A stretch of DNA of 64,000 nt from Thamnidium elegans. Taxonomy: Eukaryota; Mucoromycota; Mucoromycetes; Mucorales; Mucoraceae. The stretch lies in NCBI GenBank assembly GCA_025201345.1, contig JAIXMG010000018.1:663234-727233 (forward strand), in the 5' to 3' direction. Below the pieces are notes generated by a model that did no database searches, had not been told where the DNA came from, and saw only the letters and a list, made by a program, of their open reading frames with translations. Made by a program: the position numbers and the translations under genes. This document shows, piece after piece, positions 59,101 through 64,000 of this stretch; position 1 is the first letter of the stretch, and each line of letters begins with the position of its first letter.

Positions 59101-60017
59101 ATTACTTTCCTAAATTATATATAGCTCATTTTCAAAAAAAAAAAAAAAAAAAAAGCATTTATTTTATCCTTTTTTTCTTTTTTTCCCCACATCTCATTTA
59201 CATAAGTATATTTTTTTATATATATTTGTTTTTAATAAATTTTTTATCTCATCATTTTCATATATATAATTTTTTTTTTTTTTTTTCCAATGAGAATTTT
59301 TTTTTCTCTTTTCTGTTTATATTGTATACAGTCTTGTTTATTTACCAAATACAGCTTAGACTTCATTTTTGGGTTCGTGCATTTTAGCTCACGGTTTTAC
59401 TTGAAACTCGACAAATAGGTTTTTTCTTTTAATAAATGCAAGGTTTGAGTGTGGCCACCAATGAAAGTTGAACCTACATTTTTTTCTTTTTTAACAATTG
59501 ATAACTATACTAGTTATGAATAAAAAGGAGTTTTTTTTCTTAGCACTACATTTTGTAAATTAGATATGCAGTTGATAGGCGGTTACACGAGTTAAGGTAT
59601 GCCTCATTTTTAAAAAAAAAAGAAACTTGGCGTATCCATGGAAATGCAATATACAAGTTTCTGGGAGAGCCCTTTTCTTTATATATATATTGGCTTTTAG
59701 CTGCATATACTGTACATATATAGTTCAATGAATTAACAAGTACTACTATCACTCGTAATATAAAGTTGTATTGTATCCGTGTTTGGGCTTTCATGACGAT
59801 TGTGACGGTCTGGTCACACGATACGACCTTAAAAAGTAATGTGAAAAAAAAGCTGCAAGCCATCAAAAAAAAAAAAAAAAGTATTTAATCATGTCCATAA
59901 ACTAAAGAGTTTCGGACAATCTTTTTTTTTTTTTTTCCTTTTTCCTTTTTTTTATTTTTTTTCCTTTTATTTCTTGACATAGATACATAGTAAGAAGTGA
60001 GATTAAATAAATAAATA
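59101..60017. other. Intergenic region
   Basis: 3' flank of pyruvate kinase followed by T-rich stretches (59925-59970). No gene was recognised; short readings on both strands look random. Confidence 0.5.
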
Positions 60018-60841
60018 TAATGGGTACAACGACAAGTAGAGAAAACAATTTCTACTCGGTTAAAGTATCGACGTAAATTACCTTCACTAAGATCATCACG
60101 GCGTAAAGACTCAACATCAACCGATTCTAACTGTGCTAGTCCAACACTCACGATAGAACCTAAACGTAACGTACGTCAACCTATTCCAGTTAAATTGATT
60201 AAACACCAAGTTGTACTCTCTGATCATGTTCCACCAATGTCTTCACTTTCAGCTGTAACTTCTATACCAGTACGTCGTTCATCATGGATAAAAAGTCTCA
60301 ACTCAACTGCAACCAGAACTATTACAGATAACACAAGTTATACATCTTCTTCTTCCTTTTATGACGATGATGACGATGAACTTGTATCTTCACCTCGAAC
60401 CTCTTTAGGTTCACAAGATCATGGATTTTTAAAAGAAGAATATAAAAAAAAGAAAAAATCTTCGTCATTTTATCCATTTATTTCTAAAAGTAATCATCAA
60501 TATAATAATAAAAACGAAAAGTGATATTATTTTTGAATCAAGGTATGTTAGTTCACCAAGTTTAACTTCAAAAGAAACTATTCCGATACTACTAAAAGGT
60601 CCACGAAGACCTTTTTGGTACATAATAATAACGATGAAAAAGAATACGATAGGTATATATACACATACACATATATACACAGTTAAAAATAATAAAAATT
60701 AAAACCTTTTACTACTTGTAATCATATAGACAATTACGACAGGTAAATAACATATTTATAAAAACACACGTGAAATTCGTTTATAACTTTGCATTACCAT
60801 TACCATTACCATTACCATTACCATTACCATTACCATTACCA

Positions 60842-60913
<72 letters not shown>

Positions 60914-61827
60914 CAAAATAGCATTATGTATTAAAGCATATTTTAGACGGGAACATCCATGTGCCTGTGGCAATGGATAAGCCAATTACAGTATTAGATG
61001 CAGCGTGCGGCGCAGGGTTTTGGACACTCGATATAGCGCACACGTTTCCTAATGCTAAAGTAATTGGGTTAGACGCATTTCCGGTGGATGATAAGCGTAT
61101 GAAAGGTCATTCAAATACCATTTCAGCACCTAATATTGTATACAAGTACGGCGATCTTACTACTCATTTACCATTACCTGATAACTATTTGGATCATTTA
61201 TCAACGTGATACTACTTCTATCATGCCACATGAAAGATGGCCATTTTTATTAGATGAGTTAATGAGAGTGGCTAAACCAGGAGGTTATATAGAATTAGTA
61301 GAATATAGTAAATAGTCAATATGCACACTTTTAATATTTTTTTTTTCTTTCTAATGTATTTTCTTTTTTAGGCTTTGTTATTAACAATCCTGGGCCAGTG
61401 TTGGCTCTAGTGAAACGAGTGGTACAAGATTGTCACAACATCGATTGGTGTAGACCCTAAAGAAGCAAAGCATTTAAAACATATGATGATTACGGCTGGG
61501 TTTCAAGATGTTGACAAAAAAGTTATCACTGTTCCAATTGGTGAATGGCCAGAAGATGAAGGTTTGTTTTTTTATAATTTTTTTTTTACTAAACTATCTT
61601 ATATTATTTATTTATTATTTTAGATGAGAGAGAAAAGGGCTTTTTTATATAAACAAGTGATTAAAGCGCTGTTTAAATCGATGAAGTCGTGGTGGATATC
61701 TGAACTAGCTATATCTGCACAAGAATACGATAAAGTTGTAACTGATGCAATGGATGAATTTGATGAACAGTGTTGTTCATTAGATTGGGTAATATATACC
61801 GCTAGAAAACCATTTACATCATTCTAG
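60018..61827 (+). pseudogene. SAM-dependent methyltransferase (UMTA-like), several frame breaks
   Basis: Exon-like pieces keep the order of a Mucorales UMTA/LaeA-like methyltransferase. They are a Ser-rich N-terminus (60090-60524; SSWIKSLNSTATRT), 60535-60652 (ending in an EKEYDR codon series), a 13-nt exon 60730-60742 (RQLRQ), 60922-61307, 61372-61561 and 61624-61827. Motif I is intact (ITVLDAACGAGFWTLDIA), as are LPLPDNY, MRVAKPGGYIELVEY, GEWPED and WWISELAISAQEYDK. The frame breaks near 60055, 60515, 60620, 61200 (two bases missing), 61410 (one-base change) and in the T6 run near 61643. Splice sites remain good, so the decay is recent, or the sequence carries base-calling indels. The substrate is unknown. 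Confidence 0.7.
60792..60913. repeat. (CATTAC)9 followed by T68
   Basis: Nine perfect hexamers CATTAC at 60792-60845 are followed directly by 68 T (60846-60913), all inside an intron of the broken methyltransferase gene. The acceptor CAAAATAG lies 8 bp beyond. Confidence 0.95.
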
Positions 61828-61993
61828 TTTTTATTTTTATTTTTTTTACGTGTAATATATTCGCTGGTTCGAAATACTTTTATATATACTGCATATATGC
61901 CTATTTTTTTTCGCACTAAAAATACCCTTTATTTTAATTTTTATACACACATATATATATTAAAGAAAAAATATATTAATAATAACAATCTAT

Positions 61994-63210
61994 CTATCGC
62001 CGTAAAAGAGGAGGAGGTACAAACACATTCACCTTTTCATCCCATGCGCAAGTTGCCACTTGACCTTCTACGTAAAGATTAAAATCAAGACCAAGCACAA
62101 ATTCAGTATGTGCATCGTGTACATGAATTAAATTTTGTCCAAGGGGAGCAGCTGTATCCCAAAAACGAACACTCATGTCATAGGCAGCACTTGCCAAAAT
62201 GTTGGGTCTGTGAGGAGACCATTTTACACGACGTACAGCAAATTCATGTCCAGGTAAACAAATCACTTCTCGATCAGGGCGGCGTAAATCCCATACTTTA
62301 ATCGTTTTATCAACTGAGCCTGTAACTAGCATATTTCTTGATACTTGTTCCAATCAAGTGATAGAATTTCGTTATTATGAGCACGAATGGTTTGTGCTGA
62401 TCTAGGGCTGTTGGTATCCCAAATCTTTACTGTTTGATCTCCAGATGCAGAAGCAAGACGTGTAGGACTATAAGGTGACCAAGCTGTACTATAAACACAG
62501 TGTGTATGTTCAGTATATGTTTGTAAAGATCTTGGTGATTGAGGATTCCACTAACAAACGAAAAAAAAATCAGATTTTATATATTCGTCCCTTTTTTATT
62601 TCTTTCACTACTTACAATCTTTACTGTATGATCCCAAGAACCACTAGAGAATACATTTTTAGAAACCAAGTTCCAATCAACAGAAAATACTTCACGTTGG
62701 TGTTCTTGCCAATTTTGAATAGGATGATCCTATACACACATATATAAAAAAAGTTGCTTAATTATCAGTAATTTTTTCTACACACTCTCTTACTTGAATT
62801 CCATGCTTACAGCTAAAGTTGTATCCCACATTTTAATCGAACCGTCACCACTAGATACAATAAGTTGGTTCTCATTAACTTCACTCCATGCAACATCGTA
62901 TAAACCATCTTGAGTGTCATAACTAAGGTATTTACAAGTACGAAAATAAATAAATAATAATAATAATAAAAAAACGACAACAGAAATTTTACGCTCTTTC
63001 AATAGCCATTCCTTCTCCTTGAGCAGCCATAATAAATAATCTACCATTACCAACTAGACCGAAGTTAGAAGCCGTTGCAACCGCAAGTTTGTTTTCAAAA
63101 AAGGGACTCCACTTGGTCTATTTATTTCTATTAGTTTATGTACTTGCTAATTTTTATATACACTTACAGAGTATCCGTTAAAAACCCTCGGTACGAAATT
63201 GTGTAAACAT
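61994..63210 (-). CDS. PEX7: Peroxisomal PTS2 receptor PEX7 (WD40), two homopolymer frame breaks
   Basis: Five exons (63168-63210, 62993-63117, 62811-62922, 62616-62729, 61994-62550) correspond to about 316 residues of WD repeats. Typical PEX7 text: [99 protein letters not shown] and a final [15 protein letters not shown]7 binds the PTS2 signal of matrix proteins in the cytosol and brings them to the peroxisome. Two single-base frame breaks occur in homopolymers: one surplus base in the T5 run near 63180 (A run on the plus strand), and one missing base near 62338 in GAAATATG. Exon borders are otherwise intact. Because PEX7 is usually single-copy and conserved, sequencing error is at least as likely as gene loss. 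Confidence 0.88.
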
Positions 63211-63986
63211 GTTAAAAATAAGAAAAAGGTAAAGGTAAGAAAGAAAGAGACTGAGAGGGGGCCAAAATAAAAAAGGAAAAATAAATAAGGTTCCTTGATG
63301 TTTTGGTATTCAAGCTGACTACTCTTTTTTTCATCACACTTGGGTGAGAGAGAATTTAAACTGACCAGCATTTATCTTTTTCGCCATTTTAATTTAGCTG
63401 TTGACAGATGAATAGCAAGCTATTTAAACAATCATATCTGCTATAAAAAAAAAGTATTCTTTTAACGTATTTGTATCGATTATTGCGTATAAAAAGATAT
63501 ACACTCACACACACACACACATATATATATATATGTACGTGACATCAAATACTTTAGTTTGATATTTATTCCAACTTAATTTTCACATGTGAAGCTCCTT
63601 TTCCCCACAGATAATAGTCAATTGTTTGAATTTGGAGCAAAAATTCAAAACTATGCAAAGAAATAGTCGTTATAGTACAAGAGTACCTTATCACCAGGGT
63701 AACAAATATATATATATATAAAAGAGTATTTATTTTGCTGCTAGAAAGTACTTTTTTTTTTTTTTTTTTTTTTTTCTAGTAAATCCTTCTATTAGCAATT
63801 AACTAGAATTCGGTTCGAGATATCTGCTTGTCATATAATGTCATCTTCATAAAAAAAAAAGGCGGGTATGTATTTAAGCATCACAAGTTTCGTTTTCCTC
63901 ACGTGTTGCGGGATTTTTATTATAATTATTTAACAGTGGTTTCTCCCCTTTCTCTTTTTTTTTCTTATAAATAATAATAATACAAA
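63211..63986. other. Divergent promoter region
   Basis: Upstream of PEX7 (-) and of the gene starting at 63987 (+). Holds (CA)n and (TA)n runs (63505-63534, 63706-63720), a T26 tract around 63750-63776, and a pyrimidine-rich stretch before 63987. Confidence 0.5.
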
Positions 63987-64000
63987 ATGGGTAAAAAAAA
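63987..64000 (+). CDS. Start of a gene cut by the window end
   Basis: ATGGGTAAAAAAAA follows a pyrimidine-rich tract and an AATAATAATAATAC leader, the same context as other starts here. MGKK is common for ribosomal proteins, but G|GTAAAA could also be a donor site after a very short first exon. Identity cannot be decided. Confidence 0.4.

Noticed and set aside
60961..61209. Short intact methyltransferase starting at 60961
   Set aside because: It lacks its N-terminal exons and stops where two bases are missing; the remaining domain continues in other frames, so this is part of a broken gene.
1..64000. tRNA, rRNA and snRNA genes
   Set aside because: I looked for T-loop/B-box-like GTTCGA-type signals and rRNA-like GC islands and found none that fold plausibly by eye; a tRNAscan or Infernal run would be decisive.

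Overview
The window reads as a nuclear contig from an early-diverging fungus, most likely Mucorales or a close relative in Mucoromycota. It is AT-rich, with long poly-A/T tracts and dense short introns (about 45-150 nt, usually GTAAG/GTAAAT...TAG). Spliced gene models need up to nine exons. The proteins fit that group: a proteinase K-like subtilase, a secreted double-psi beta-barrel protein, a Zn2Cys6 regulator, a UMTA-like methyltransferase and a Fanzor nuclease. Exon joins given here were checked by reading frame, not by transcripts.

Left part (1-14.5 kb), mostly accessory: a secreted subtilase (1136-2431, -), a 3' remnant of a Fanzor-like gene (2882-3231, -), a five-exon SNAPC1/SNAP43-like gene (3443-4638, -), a repetitive His/Asn/Gly-rich protein with a CsbD-like tail (4859-6415, -), then a degraded LINE relic (7.2-8.2 kb) and about 6 kb of anonymous, mostly decayed DNA.

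Gene-rich core (14.6-46.9 kb): DPBB secreted protein, ATP synthase subunit k (Atp19), pyruvate dehydrogenase E2, a coiled-coil/polyQ protein, ribosomal protein uL18 (L5), DJ-1 and protein-L-isoaspartate methyltransferase as a divergent protein-repair pair, a Zn2Cys6 transcription factor, the urea transporter DUR3 behind a cluster of GATA sites, a 1322-residue protein joining an NDK-like domain to a long repetitive tail, the Fe-S co-chaperone Jac1/HscB, the Cdc42 GEF CDC24, a DHA1-type MFS transporter, and ribosomal protein eL36.

Right part (46.9-64 kb): an accessory island with the most interesting locus, a nearly complete six-exon Fanzor (eukaryotic TnpB-like RNA-guided nuclease) gene at 48970-51723 (-). 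Its RuvC residues and zinc ribbon are preserved and it has two single-base frame breaks. It lies 51 bp behind the 3' end of a 5'-truncated DDE transposase. After 5 kb of anonymous DNA come pyruvate kinase, a methyltransferase gene with several frame breaks, PEX7 with two homopolymer frame breaks, and the first bases of a gene that runs off the window.

The housekeeping genes cover energy metabolism (PDH E2, pyruvate kinase, Atp19), translation (uL18, eL36), protein repair (DJ-1, PIMT), Fe-S assembly (Jac1), peroxisome import (PEX7), polarity (CDC24) and nitrogen uptake (DUR3). They do not form one pathway. The novelty is in the two Fanzor loci and their transposon surroundings.
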